A stretch of 64,000 nucleotides of DNA from Naematelia aurantialba (Eukaryota > Basidiomycota > Tremellomycetes > Tremellales > Naemateliaceae), in NCBI GenBank assembly GCA_021527695.1, contig JAKFAO010000012.1, forward strand, positions 806,001 to 870,000. The letters are read 5' to 3'. The translations under genes and the position numbers were made by a program. Of this stretch, positions 10,130 to 23,416 are shown piece by piece. Below the pieces are notes generated by a model. It did no database searches, was not told the DNA's origin, and saw only the letters and a list, made by a program, of their open reading frames with translations. Position 1 is the stretch's first letter. Each line of letters starts with the position of its first letter.

Positions 10130-11191
10130 TCAACCCATGCCTACATTGGTTGTTGTATCGGTGCAAACCGTCGAAGACGAAGTTGGCAGCTGGCAAGTCA
10201 TCCTCTTGTCCAACCCCTCCCCACACACAAACCCGGTAGTGGTACTCGGCATTGTCGGCGTGAAATCCGGAGTCGAAGTAGATACGGAGAAGACGCTCGT
10301 TATCGAAGGCTCAGATTCGGTGATGTTGCAATAGACACCATAGGATCCGTTGACCAATATAAAGGAAGCGCACAGTGGCCCGAGTGTTGGTCCCGACCCG
10401 AACACGTCTGAGCTTCCGGAGGCGGGCGCGGTGAACACGGAGTGGCTTGAATTGGTGGCACCCAACGATGTCAGTGAGGTTTTTGAGGTATTTGAGCTCC
10501 AAGTCGTCTGCGAGGAGGGCATGGAGGGGCTTGAGCTCGTGGTCGCGGAGGCGGTGCCCAATGTGGTGCTGGGGCTTATATCGGAATTGGAGCTCGGCGA
10601 GGGTGAGGCCACCGAAGTGGTCAGATCGTATCCTTGTCCTACTAGTCCATATGACGAGGTGGAAGATGTCGGAGTACCATCCCCGCCGGTTGTGGTTGTA
10701 GGCGAGGAGAGCGAGACAGAAGGCGAAGGTGATGGGGTAGAGAAGAGAGTGGGGGAAGAAGCGGGAGTGTCCGAAGTAGAAGCCACGAAAGCTGTACTGG
10801 TGCTCGTACTTGTCGTGGTGAACTGATCAAAGCATCAGCACTGCGCACTGCACCATCACTCGATTCAAGACGAAACGCAAATTCGGCAGCAGAGAAGGGA
10901 TAGGTGGATATCGCCACACACTTGAAGAGCCATATAGTAAGTCCAACAGGTCGTGCCTGCCAGTTGTCCAAAATCGGCGCAGTACTTGCTCTGCCCCTCG
11001 TAGCTCGTCGAGCATACAGCCGGACCCATGGGGACTGTATAGCATGATGTTGTCGAGGTGGCGTGCGGATCAGGCGTGGTAAGGGTGTAAGGTGGCGACG
11101 GGGTGTAGGTATCTCTAATACCTAATTTGGGGTGGGCGTAAACATTGGGGAGCAGGAGGACAACTAGCGCCCATCCTGGCGTGTACCGCAT
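10130..11191 (-). CDS. secreted Cys- and Ser/Thr-rich surface protein
   Basis: Exon 1 from 11191 starts with a signal peptide (MRYTPGWALVVLLLPNVYAH). It is followed by a Cys-containing region with cysteines in SCYTVPMGPAVCSTS, SKYCADF and TTCWTYYMALQ. A GTGTGTGG donor near 10930 joins the TTTGATCAG acceptor near 10823. Exon 2 (10130 to about 10822) encodes a long Ser/Thr/Pro region, a further Cys-containing segment (PLCASFILVNGSYGVYCN) and a C-terminus with FVCGEGLDKRMTC. The Ser/Thr-rich stalk suggests heavy O-glycosylation and a cell wall or extracellular location. No GPI anchor is evident at the end (NVGMG). Family unknown. Confidence 0.65.
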
Positions 11192-11521
11192 GTTCGCGAG
11201 GGTGAGCGCAGCCGCTCAACGCTGAGCACCGGCTTGCCTGGTGTCGGCAGGTCAACACAACGCACAATTTCTCGGGCCCAGTGAGTGGAAAGTCAGTCAG
11301 CGATGCTAAGTCACTTGCCAGTCAGTGACCCAGAGAATCGTCCACAGCCCCGGTCTCTTCAACACAAGGATGCTCACGATCCCTTGGAAGACAAAGGATC
11401 CCCCCAACTCCCAAGCTGGAAACACCAATTCCACCATGCCCAGCAATTTGCAGAAGGGGCTAAACTCATGCACACTGCATCCCATGTACCATAATACCAG
11501 ATATCACGAACCACCCACCCA
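11192..11521. other. intergenic
   Basis: Between the secreted protein promoter and the eIF3m 3' end. Nothing notable seen. Confidence 0.5.
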
Positions 11522-13099
11522 CTATGCTATGATCTCCTCACGCTGCGACTGGCCCTGTGGCCGACGCTGGTGTGTAAGCGGGCCTTGGGCCGCCATGCTC
11601 TCCGCCTCGCTGATGACTCTCCGTGCCTCATCGACTGCGCGCTTCCACTCCTCCAGCCGAGTCTGAAGCAGCTGCCACTCGTCGTTGCCGAATCGCCGCG
11701 ACGCCTGTGACGAGACGGACAGTATGCGAATAGTCGAGGTCGGCTGTGAGAGACGCACGTTGAGGAGATTTGCTCGAATAGCTATAGAGGAATGGTGTGC
11801 TCGTCAGCCATGGCTACCTTGTGTGTGGTGTGCGAGAACGCACCATCAATGACCCATGTCTCCACCTCGGCAGGCTCAATGAGCAGTGCAGCCGCTACTT
11901 GTGCATACTCAATTTGCTTGTCCTGAGATCGGGCACAAAGAGCAGCGAGCGCGATGAGTCGCAGTTTCCGCAAGATCGACTCGGCGCTGAATTGGGCAAT
12001 AGCTACTCGACCTCAGCTAGCCTGTCCGTTGTGGGATCGTAATGGTCGCTACTCACAGAAACCCTCAATGAACGAGCCATTCGACTCCACCCAAGCTTTT
12101 CCTTTGGGCACCGCCTCAAGCTCGTCTGAGCCTTCAAACAGCTCGACAAGTTCAGCAAGTTTTCCCTTGATGCCTTGCTGCACGCCCTGCACTGCGAGGA
12201 TATCGACACCGAACTTTCCCGCGCTCGCCAGATTTAACACAACTGCGCGCTCAACCACCTTGTCCTCGACAGACTCGCTCAACGCCAGCGTATGCAGCTC
12301 AAACGCTTTGGCGAGGTCACCGCCTTTCTCGTATATGGATGACGCGGCGGTCAAGAAGTCGACCTTGTCAGTCGAGGTGATGGCCCATTGGGCGAGCGCC
12401 GCGGAGAGGTATGAGGAAGTCAGAGGCAAGGCGTGTAGATCCGAGAGTTTGGAAAGGAGGGAGAGGAGAGTGAGAAGGGTCATGGGTCGCAGAGGTGAGC
12501 TAGGGGCGAGAAAGTTGTAGGTGTTGTTGAGGCTAGGTCACATCAGCACACGCGACAAGACATGGCTCCAGTAGCGTACATCCGTGCTGCAGCCTCTGCT
12601 CGATCTGTGCGTCCAGCTCCTAGTGCCAGCTCGCCATTCTTTCCAACAGTCGTGATGATTGATTTCACCAATTCCTCGTACTCTGCCCCGTCAAAGGTCG
12701 CACTCAGCACCACCTGCAACAACAGATGACTCGACTCGGCATCTGTAATCAGTTAGCTAAGCATCCAGTACTACGATTAGCGCGAACGTACCATTCTCCT
12801 TTGCAGCCTCAAGGAGACCTCCTCTGAGCTCCCTGAATTTCCCAACCAGACTCCTAACCACCTCCTTCTTTATGTCTGACGACACTTCGCTTCCATCCTC
12901 CGTCTTCAGCTGGTTCTCAAATGTAGCGACGAAATCGCGGTTGCTGGCTTGCTCAGCAGCAGGAAGGGAGCGGGACAAGTGGAACGCCAATTCGAAGATC
13001 TGGTACAAGTCGTCAGCCTGAGACGGACGCGCGATCAGGGGGACCCCTCACTTGCTGGCTGAACGACAGCTCGGGGACGATAGCAATCACGTCGGACAT
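11522..13099 (-). CDS. eIF3m: eukaryotic translation initiation factor 3 subunit M (PCI domain)
   Basis: At least five exons. Exon 1 (13052-13099) encodes [16 protein letters not shown] and splices through GTGAGG to [18 protein letters not shown]. Later exons carry the helical repeats and PCI region: [19 protein letters not shown], then [20 protein letters not shown] with the six-codon-per-turn style of PCI helices, and SFIEGFCE. An exon follows with [20 protein letters not shown], then [19 protein letters not shown] (winged-helix part). The last exon encodes [20 protein letters not shown] and ends in a Gln/Arg-rich tail. This order matches fungal eIF3m, a non-core but conserved eIF3 subunit that binds the 40S ribosome platform. 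It is divergent from prefoldin subunit 2 with 246 bp between start codons. Confidence 0.9.
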
Positions 13100-13345
13100 G
13101 GTATCTATCCTCCCTGTTCCCTAGACGTCGTGGTCGAAGAGGTCGCGTTGAGGTATTGCGCGTTGAATAGTTGTAGATGCTGCAGCGCTACAAAAGTTGG
13201 GACAATGCTGTTCAAAACCGTTGAAATGCGTTCGCCACGAGGGGAAAACACCGAAGTTCCGGCAACGCGGTTGCGGAGCCCCTGTTTCTTCTTGGCTCGC
13301 TGAAGTGTCTAGAGCTCGGAAAGATTGTTACCCAGCCATCACGAC
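13100..13345. promoter_or_regulatory. shared divergent promoter, eIF3m / prefoldin 2
   Basis: 246 bp separate the two start codons, so both core promoters and 5' UTRs must lie here (inference). No clear TATA box is seen. Confidence 0.5.
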
Positions 13346-13919
13346 ATGCCTCCAAAAGCCAGCACATCTACGCCAGCGCGGCTATCACCTCAGGAGGTGC
13401 CCGTGGTGTTCCAGCGGTACCGCACGGAATTGCAAAATCTGGCTCAAAAAATCGGGGAGCTGGAGTCAGAGATGGAAGAGCACGCGTGAGTGCGAGCCCG
13501 CTCTCCCAACACTGCCATTCCACCCGTCAGGTGAAGTGTGAAATGATGCTGAGCTGACTCTATTTGGACTCTAGGCTCGTTTTGTCAACATTACAGCCGC
13601 TAGCAAAGACTGCTCCAGCACGGCCGTGCTACAGACTCATAGGCGGCGTCTTGGTGCAGCGGACTGTGCAAGATGTGATACCTGCGCTCGAGACCAACTA
13701 TGGCGGGATCAAAGAAGTGCTGGAAAGTCTTGTGAGGAGCTACAAGGGCAAGGAGGAGGACTTTGAGCGTTTCAGGGCGGAATATGATATCCGAGTGAGT
13801 TAAGCTCGTTGAGGCTCAGGCTCGGATACGGAACCAATACGTTCTGGAGGGGTCGACGGACTTGGGGCTGGGGCGTGCTGGCTAAGTCACCGTGACAGGG
13901 TGGGCCAGACACTGCATAG
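13346..13919 (+). CDS. GIM4: prefoldin subunit 2
   Basis: Three exons: 13346-13485, 13575-13794 and 13899-13919, all with GT...AG ends and consistent phase, giving 126 residues. The N-terminal part (VVFQRYRTELQNLAQKIGEL) is the first coiled-coil helix of a beta-type prefoldin. It is followed by LVLSTLQPLAKTAPARPCYR and LIGGVLVQRTVQDVIPAL, the characteristic beta-hairpin of subunit 2, and a second coiled coil (SYKGKEEDFERFRAEYDIR). The protein is a subunit of the cytosolic heterohexameric chaperone that delivers actin and tubulin to CCT. The short last exon (GGPDTA-stop) is inferred from the branch-like CTAAGTCAC and the GACAG acceptor. Confidence 0.9.
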
Positions 13920-14354
13920 GAGTGGATATGGGGGCAGTAGCTACACAGGGCTGTGAAACCGTCGCAATTAGCGCAAGGCGACGTCAAGCAGTTGCTGACC
14001 AGATTTTTAGATGCCAGCCCAGAGTGCCCAGTGAGAACGCTTCGCGACGTGGTTTTCGACGTTGTTCAGACACAAAACCTCCGGTCTTCAAACTCTATAC
14101 CATGCATAATATACCGTCGCCGGCGGACGCTTAAACCATACAGCGGTCCACTTCCCCATCGGGGCTGTCAGGATTCTTGCCTCAACTGGTGAGGAAGAAT
14201 TGTGCTGGCATGGGAAGTGCTGGCATGGGAAGTGCTGGCATGGGAAGTGCTGGCATGGGAATTCACATGGACTTCTGCAATAGCACAACCATCCGCCTCG
14301 ACCACCTGGCGTCGACTATGACTATGATTCCTTTTCTTCTCGCGGCGCTGTGGT
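13920..14354. other. 3' intergenic with a short tandem repeat
   Basis: Convergent region between prefoldin 2 and the SANT protein gene. It carries the 15-bp repeat listed separately. No gene seen. Confidence 0.5.
14202..14261. repeat. 15-bp tandem repeat, four identical copies
   Basis: Unit GTGCTGGCATGGGAA repeated exactly four times without interruption. Read on the plus strand it encodes SAGMG repeats in one frame, but no gene is supported there. Confidence 0.95.
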
Positions 14355-15136
14355 TCACTCCTCTAGCGCCTTGCGGATCTTCTTGCCCATTCCCCGCTGC
14401 CACTGCTCCCTGCACATCTTGCCCGTCGTCCCGTCGCCCATCTGCTCGTCAGCTTTCCCTGTACAATAAGGCCAGCAGATCATGCTTTGTGTGTGGGCTG
14501 TGTCACCCCTTCTTCTCTCTCCATATCTTAGCCCGCTACGTCTCTCTGTTCTAATTCCTCTCTCTCTTGTCTCCTTCCTCTTCGCGCCTATCTGGCCGCT
14601 ATCTTGCCCCTTGTTCCCAAGCTCACTTCTTCCTTCTCGTCCCCTCCTCTTCTCACGTGCTCCCATTCTCTCTGTCCCGTCGCACCCCTTCTCATCTCTT
14701 ATCACACGTGCTACCCACTGACTCTCCGGAGCACTCTGGTTCTCCCTTGGCCGACTGCTCCTCCCCCTACCGACCCTCCCACGTCAGGCGCTTCCCCTAT
14801 CTGACCGGTCGTTCTTGTCGTTGGTTTATAGACAGACACACACCACCTACCCACCTTGGCAGCAACCGCATTCCAATCGATGTTCGCCACCTCCACATAC
14901 GCCTCAAACAACTTGATCCTCTTCTGAGCACTCCACGCCTCGCCCTTCTCCTTCTTCCCAGGCGTCGATTGTGCGGAACGCGGGGTGGTAGGGGCAGAAC
15001 TCTTCTGTTTCTTTAACGGAGTCGTGCGTGGTGTAGTCGGTGCCGGTGATGAAGTGATTTTAGCCTTGGGCGAAGACGGAATCAGGGCACCGTCGGGAGA
15101 CAGAGAGGGAGAAGGCGAAGCGGCGTCACGTTTCAT
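14355..15136 (-). CDS. small SANT/Myb-like domain protein, 129 aa
   Basis: Two exons, 14851-15136 and 14355-14458, joined in phase 1 across a 392-nt pyrimidine-rich intron (donor G-GTAGGT, acceptor TTGTACAG). The first 65 residues are Ser/Pro/Thr/Lys-rich and disordered, with repeated TTPR/TTPL motifs. The C-terminus forms a single SANT-like unit: AWSAQKRIKLFEAYVEVAN, IDWNAVAAKVGK across the splice, then TGKMCREQWQRGMGKKIRKA. The three spaced tryptophans fit the Myb fold, and CREQW matches the usual helix-3 pattern CxxxW. It is probably a nuclear DNA- or histone-binding protein. Start chosen at MKRDAASPS; an in-frame upstream ATG near 15214 is less likely. Confidence 0.75.
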
Positions 15137-15451
15137 TTTGAGAGATCGCAGACAACTAAAGCGTCTTTTTGTTTGCTTCAGGATGCTTGGTTCGAATCTC
15201 TCCGTGATATACAAATCAAAAAGGCGACTGAATGATCATGGATGTGAACGTTAGCGGAGACATCAGCAAAGGGGGCATCAGATGGGGACCGAGCACGGAG
15301 GCCGAGGAGGTCCAAGCTCTCAGCGCCGTCCACCGCTTCTGCCTCCATCAATTCTGTTTGGGGGCCGTACTCTAGGAGTCAAAGGCTTACATACAAGGAG
15401 ATGCTCTGGTGTGTCAGTCTAACAGGTACGTTGTGGACTCAAATCTACGCT
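15137..15451. other. intergenic
   Basis: Between the SANT gene start and the thiolase stop, both minus strand. No supported gene. Confidence 0.5.
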
Positions 15452-17125
<1,674 letters not shown>

Positions 17126-17409
17126 GACCGAGGCGACAGCAGGGAGCTGGGTTTCTCTGTGCAAGTGTTGCACAGGTAGCACTCGCTTTAGTCGTTGCTC
17201 TAAACAACCTGTGTTGAATGGATCACCCGGTTAAAGCTACGAGCCGGTGCTTGTGTGCCGGAGATAATATCGGCGTTTTAACCAATAGGAGTGTGGCTCT
17301 GCCGGACAGTGGAGGCCTCCACCGGGTCCCCTTCTCTTGCCCGAGATCGTAATCGCCCAGTGCATTCACATCACAGCTGGGACAATCCTCCTTATTTGGT
17401 GTGGTCGTC
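17126..17409. promoter_or_regulatory. shared divergent promoter, thiolase / DCAF11-like
   Basis: 284 bp between the two start codons. The only regulatory inference is that both promoters are compressed here. Confidence 0.45.
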
Positions 17410-19999
17410 ATGAGTCGTGATAGACATTCCAACCTGGAGGACTTTTACGACGACGCCGATCCGGGTTTTCTAGGCGACCTTCTGGAAGAAGAAGGGGATG
17501 AGCACGGTGGAGACTACGACCTATATATCGACCCCGAAGACATGGATGATGAGGACGATGATGACTATGTCGACGACGACGAGTACATGGATGACGAGGA
17601 TGATGAGGACGGGGCTGGAGCTGCTGACTCAATGCCAGTGTTCACGATCGAACAGCTCGGGTCCGATGAGGAAGGAGACGACGGTGACCAGACGTTCATC
17701 AATCTTGCGGCGCTCCTCAATCAGACTGGCACACCGAACGAGGCGCGGCAGTCGCTGTTGACACGCTTACTAGCTGGTCCAATGTCCGGAGGTGGGGCGA
17801 GTCGGGGGCTTTTGTCTCGTATAGCCCGCGGGGCAGCGCAGGCACCAAGTCCAGAGGAGATGGCCAGACTCGCCGAAGAGCGGAGAAAGAAGGATAGGGC
17901 TTGGTGGTCACCACAGAAGGAGCCGCACCCCAAAGGCATGGAACTACTGAAGAGCGGGGAGTTTGGGCCCGTCGGCGAGTGGAGGGCAGGGGCAAAACGC
18001 CGACCTAGAGCCTCCGGCCTCAAGCAGTTTGGCTGGATCCCAACACCTGCCCAAGTAAGCGAACCACTGATTGTCATGTGCTGCTGGTGTTGACCCAATA
18101 GGCAACGCTACCAAATACAAACGGCACAGTGGTGGCTTCTTACCCTTCGATTCCTTACGTAGGGCAATATGCCGGAGAAGACTACAGCTTGTTCTGTGAG
18201 TCAATCGTTGTCGCTGAAGCATCGTCTAACTTACGTCTCTTTTCTCCCACTGATTCTGCGGTTCGTCTCAATCGCGACCTCGTTGTAGATGCCGCCACGC
18301 AATACTTCACTATCCACCTCTACCACACGAATCAGGCTCGTCCGACCCCAAAACGTCCGAGAGAACGGCAACATGTCGCGTCGGCCGCTTCCTCACCCGA
18401 AATGAACTTTTCCAGCCCGCCTCGCGTGGATCCGGAAGACGAGGACGACGCCGATTATCCATGGGGCAGTTGGGGAGGTGGGCGAAGAGGCATGGCGCAG
18501 GAGGATACGAGCATGAAGAAGATCAAGAATGTGCAAGGCGTAGAAGGGAGTTGGACCGTAACCGACTGCGACGCCGATCGCAAGGGCGAAAAGTGAGTCA
18601 GCGCTCGAATTCCTGGGTTGGAATACATCTGACTCGATCAGAATGATCTACTCCAGTATCACACCATATGTGCATATGCTGTATACCAATGAACTAGACG
18701 ACGACCATATCATGTTGGATTTCTCAGGTGGCGGTGGGGGGCGGCGAAGAGGTGTCGCATGGGGCTACGACTCGTTCGGTGTACGTCGCGAAGAAAACAT
18801 CCGAGTCTCGAGCTGATGATCTCGCAGATCTGGAGTATACGTTTCTCGGCGGATGGAAAGGAGGTGGTCGCGGGTGCTGGCGGCGGACGGATATTGGTAT
18901 ACGATATAGAGTCTCAGAGTCGCACCCTTTCCGTCCCAGGACACGCAGACGATGGTGAGTACGAAGATCTGCCGTTCACAGACACGTGCTAATAAGGTTG
19001 TCCACAGTCAACGCGGTGTGTTTTGCGGACGAGACGTCCACCAACATCCTTGTGTCTGGATCGGATGACGGTTACGTGAAGGTCTGGGACCGTCGGTCAC
19101 TCTCCTCGACGACGCCTTCAGGCGTGCTTCCGGGTGCCACAGAGGGTATCACCTACATTGATAGTCGAGGAGACGCGCGTTATCTGGTTGTAAATTCAAA
19201 GGATCAGGCAGCGCGACTATACGACATCCGCAAAATGCGGAGTTGGTCCGATTTCCAGCACGAGCCGGACGCGGTGTCCAGATACGGGCAGCCAAGATAT
19301 GACTGTGAGTGCACAGCGAGGGTCAGAGTGATGGGGAAGCTGAGAATGTAGATCGTAACTCGAGGTATCCCCCTCCCACAAGATTGGCGCATCCGGCCGA
19401 CGCTAGTGTCATGACCTTCCGCGGACATTCAGTGTTGAGGACGTTGATCAGATGTCATTTCTCGCCGAAAGAGTCGACAGGACAGAGTTACATTTACTCG
19501 GGGAGTGCAGACGGGATGATCCATATTTGGAGTCTGGATGGTCGAGGTGAGTTTACAATCGAGCGAGCTGCTGCCAATGCTGACGCGTGCATAGTGGTAC
19601 AAGGTCAGCTTCAATCATCCCGCCTCGATTCACTTCTTCACCCTCTGTTTGTTTGTTGCACGTGCTAATACGTGTCTAGTGCTCAATCGTGCGGAGTCTG
19701 TTCCTCTACGCGGCTCGAATGGGCAATACAACGATCCTTCTGCGCCAGAGCCTGGTCGGCGTCAGCGACGATACGGTGCGCAGGTATACGAGTCTGGCCT
19801 GAACTATACGTGCCGAGACGTTAGCTGGCACGGGTACGAGCCGACGATGATGTCTACGTGCTGGGAGGTGGATGCGGGGTTCCGCCGCGGCGGTACGGTT
19901 GCGAAACACGAGTGGAAGGGACTGGGAAAGGGGGGTATGAAGCGGCTAGAAGATTGGGTCGAGCAGAAACGAAGTGAAGGCGAGGAAGGGGGCTGGTAA
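17410..19999 (+). CDS. DCAF11/WDR23-like WD40 protein, CUL4-DDB1 substrate receptor
   Basis: Multi-exon gene. Exon 1 (from 17410) encodes a very acidic N-terminus (DDEDDDDYVDDDEYMDDEDD), followed by FINLAALLNQTGTPNEARQS. The beta-propeller includes IWSIRFSADGKEVVAGAGGG, HADD-VNAVCFADETST, SGSDDGYVKVWDRRSL, GITYIDSRGDARYLVVNSKD and ARLYDIRKM. It continues with VMTFRGHSVLRTLIRCHFSP, SYIYSGSADGMIHIWSLDGR and CRDVSWHGYEPTMMST. The motif series including IDSRGDARYL and TYRGHxVLxTLIRCxFSP is diagnostic of the DCAF11/LEC14B family, which presents substrates to CUL4-DDB1 ubiquitin ligase (WDR23 regulates Nrf/SKN-1 in animals). The acidic N-terminal segment is longer than usual. The fungal substrate is unknown. 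Confidence 0.88.
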
Positions 20000-20489
20000 T
20001 CCCAGCGTCCTGCGCCTGTTGGAAGCAATCGTTGTGGTTGTACCGAGGTGGAGGGTGCCAGTTGCTTGTACTGAAGAGGACGCACCGACTGGTTGTACTG
20101 AGACGATGGTAGAGGGAGGGCGAGAGGGAGTAGAGAGCCACGAGAGCCACACCGACATACGGTGTCATATGGGCTAGAAGGGGTCGTGCAGATTGCTGTA
20201 GCTCTTCTCGATCATTCGTCTGCATGTTTCCATGTATCTACCATCTTAGCCTGCGGCGCTCACTCGCAACCATTGAATGAGATGTGCGACTTGGTTTCTG
20301 AGAGCCACCCGGGTCAGTTTCTGTTGCCACCCAGCAGTCGCCGCTTCCGCCGCCTCCGCCACCCGCCACAATCAACGCGACCAGAGCGTCCCCTCGGTCC
20401 TTTTATCTCCCTCTTCAACAACAACCTATACGTGCATCCTCCTTCTCCCTCTCTATATCGCTCTCGTCTAGAGGAGGAAAAGACGCAGG
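20000..20489. other. intergenic
   Basis: 3' of the DCAF11-like gene and 5' of VPS17, both plus strand. A pyrimidine-rich CTCTCC stretch precedes the VPS17 start (about 20440-20465), as expected of fungal promoters. No gene seen. Confidence 0.5.
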
Positions 20490-23005
20490 ATGGACCCCCT
20501 CTCTCCGTCCAACATCAACCCCTCGTGGGGGGGCTCGCCGCCTCGCAATGCCCAATCCGCAGTCCCTTCCTTCTCCGCTGCGTCTGCATCTGCGTTTGCG
20601 TCGTCTTCTGCCCCGCCCAGCTCCGCCTCGTCCTCTTCCTTCCGCGAGCCGAAAGTGTTTGGCGCGCCGGGAGTGGGGCTGGTGTCTCCTCCCGCGGGGG
20701 GAGAGGCCCAGCGGGCGAATGGGTCCGGTGTCGGCGCAGCAGGAGAACCGAGGGAAAAGAATGCACCGTTCTTGAGGGTCCGGATTGGCGGCCTCGAGCG
20801 GAATCGCAAGGATCTGTTGATTCGGTTTGATGCGAGTGTGAGTTGGTTCTGCCTCTTGGGCTCTAGGTTGGGGAGTTCCTTCTCAGAGTGGACTGGGTGG
20901 ATCAGGCGGCGGAATGACTATGCGAACTAGGAGGACTTGGGGGCAGAGAATGCTGGACGGGAGTGATGAACCCTCTCGGCTTGGCACTAGCAACTGGTTG
21001 GGTTCGGCACGCGAATAAATATTCAGTGTATCCCATACGGGCACATGATGCGGTGTTCTGTCTGTTCAAGCACTGGATCCGGACGACGAGACGACGTCTT
21101 GATGGACGCTGATGCAACTCGGCAGACCAATCTGCCCAACTTCCGCACAAGCATGTACCGCAACATGCAGCGGTCCTACGTTGAATTCCAGCGCTTCGCC
21201 GAGCAAGCGCAATTGACCTCTCCTCAAAGTGAGCTAACCCTCCCCACTGCGCCTGATGGATCTCGGCTTATGAGAACAGCGATAATCCCTGCCCTACCGC
21301 TTGCATCCACCTCTGCCGTAACTGATGAAGAAGGCAAGTCCCTTCTCCTCAGCGTAAAGCGTGCTCGTGTCACTGTCTGACGTAGGTCTCAGACGATCGG
21401 CTGGTCCGGATCGCTCTTCAACGATGGTTCACACGGATCTGCGAGGACCCAGCGCTCATGAAAGACGACGAGCTGCGCAGCTTTATTGAATCTGACTTTG
21501 GCGTGCGTTCTCTGTTCTCCGCTTGGCCCAATGAAGCGCTATTGACCATCTGGTAGTACTCGCCAATTCCACCACCGAATGCCCGTCGACCCATATCTGC
21601 GACTTCCGCGGTTCCGAATGTGTTTTCTGCTGCCATCTCCAAAGTCGTCCGACGAAGTCCTCTCGATGAGGACGAGGAGCTGCAGACTGCAAAGGGTGCT
21701 CTGGAGAGCCTCGAAACCAGATGGGGAGGCGCAGCGGCCTCTATCGGCGCTCTGGGCAAAGCTCGCAGGAGTTAGTCCACGCAGTAATTATGCTACCTGT
21801 CATCTGCTGATCCGTAACATTAGCTCACGCATTGGCGAACCAAGACATGGGCGCCAAGATGATCAGCCTGAGCACGGTCGAGCCCGACGTACAGCTCGCA
21901 GCTGCGGAGCGGAAGATTGGGCGATCTTTGGAACAGTTGTCCGGGATGGCTGGTGCGCAGGTGAGCGCTGCGATGCCCTTTTCCATGCCGTATGTTGATC
22001 AGGTCATGCAGGCTGCGAGCGAGAACGTCGTCTTGAGCGACTCATTGGGCTACCAAGCTCTGAATGCCCGTGCTGCGAAGGACACTTTGTTGCAACGAAC
22101 TCAGATACTCGAAGATGCTCATAACGCGACAAAGAACGCCATCACCAAGCGGCGGAATGTGGAGCGGTTAAAGGGAAGCTCGAGCATCAATCCGATGAAA
22201 GTCGACGACGCTATCAGCGAAATGCACGATGTGAGCCACGTTCCACGGTCTCTGAACCTCTGACACAGCGCCGTTCGCACAGGGCGGACATTGCTGATGG
22301 GTTCAGGCTGAAAAAGTGGAAAGCCGCTTAACGAAGCATGTCCAGGCCATCTCGCAGAACCTCCACCAGGCTCTGCGCGCGCATTCTCGAGCAGCGCACG
22401 AGGACGTCGCTCTGGCCTTGCTGGAAAATGCACGCCTGACCGTCGGCTTCCACAAGCATGCCTTGCGGGAGCTCGAGTCGCTCCGATCCGACATTGCCCG
22501 CATCGGCACGTCTGCAGCGCCGTCAACTGCAACTGCAACGGCAACTGCAACTGCAACCTCGACTGCAGTCGCAGGAATTCCGAACACACAAACGGCGCCC
22601 TCGGCTCCCGCTCTACCCAGCGCCAGCCCGGCATACACGACGCCTTACGCCCCCGTACAGACCGCTCGCGTCGGACCGCCGCCTACAGTCCCCACCAGTA
22701 GACCGTACCACTCCCCACCGCGTGCGCCAGCGATGGAAACCTCCAAATCCATGTTCTTGCCACCGCCGTCTCAGGCTCATTCCCAGTCACAGTTCCAGGG
22801 TCAGGCAGGTATACCTCGACCGAACTCTGCGGAACCGGCGCGAGCGGGGCCGGCTGACCCGCTGGCTGGACAAGCGCCAGGAATGGCGCAAAGCATGATG
22901 TTGCCTGGACAAAGCCAGGTGCAGCGCTCGCAAACGATAGGCAGGGCACAGGCGAGACGGCTGGATGAGAGGCAAGCGGCCAAATTGCTTGCGGGGGGAT
23001 TTTGA
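20490..23005 (+). CDS. VPS17: retromer sorting nexin VPS17
   Basis: The N-terminal 80 residues are Ser/Ala-rich and disordered. They are followed by a PX domain split by introns: FLRVRIGGLERNRKDLLIRF, TNLPNFRTSMYRNMQRSYVE, FQRFAEQAQL, TIIPALPLASTSAVTDEEDD and LVRIALQRWFTRICEDPALM. Then comes a Vps5-like BAR region with long helices (ALANQDMGAKMISLSTVEPD; ESRLTKHVQAISQNLHQALR; LALLENARLTVGFHKHALRE) and a Pro/Ser/Gln-rich tail ending KLLAGGF. The PX phosphoinositide pocket is divergent, as in other VPS17 proteins. VPS17 heterodimerises with VPS5 to form the membrane-tubulating half of retromer on endosomes. A GCAACT repeat near 22526-22560 encodes (TA)n. Confidence 0.88.
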
Positions 23006-23416
23006 CTTGAATGCAAGGAAGAGACTGGCATCGACTTTGTGCAAGATGCATGCTTTGTATGTATCTGGTTGGGGGTGTCGGCCGAAGCTTCCGACCGTCT
23101 TTCAGTCCAGCAATTCGGAGGCCGCACTTGGCAAATAATTCTGAGCGTGAAAGAAAAATCAAGTCCCACTTGGGGAACAATCTCCCTGGATCATCGCGGT
23201 GTCAGAAACACGTTACATGGAGACCAATGACCAGCGAGCAGATGAGCCCCGACGAACAATGACCGTTTGTCTTGCAAGTCTAACTACAAATGTTACTAAG
23301 ATATGTACGAAGACCCTGGAGTGCGTAGTGGGATGGTGGGTGGTGTACTGAATGTTCACTCTTCTTGACCAATCGCGTCGGTCGGGATATTTCTGGACCG
23401 TGGTGCCACGCCGACA
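23006..23416. other. convergent intergenic region
   Basis: 3' ends of VPS17 and the P-type ATPase face each other. No supported gene. Confidence 0.5.

Noticed and set aside
10350..10826. 158-codon plus-strand frame, Glu/Val-rich
   Set aside because: It is antisense to the Ser/Thr exon of the secreted Cys-rich gene, and its composition is a reverse-complement shadow.
14202..14261. CRISPR-like repeat
   Set aside because: The units are contiguous with no spacers, and the context is a eukaryotic nuclear genome.
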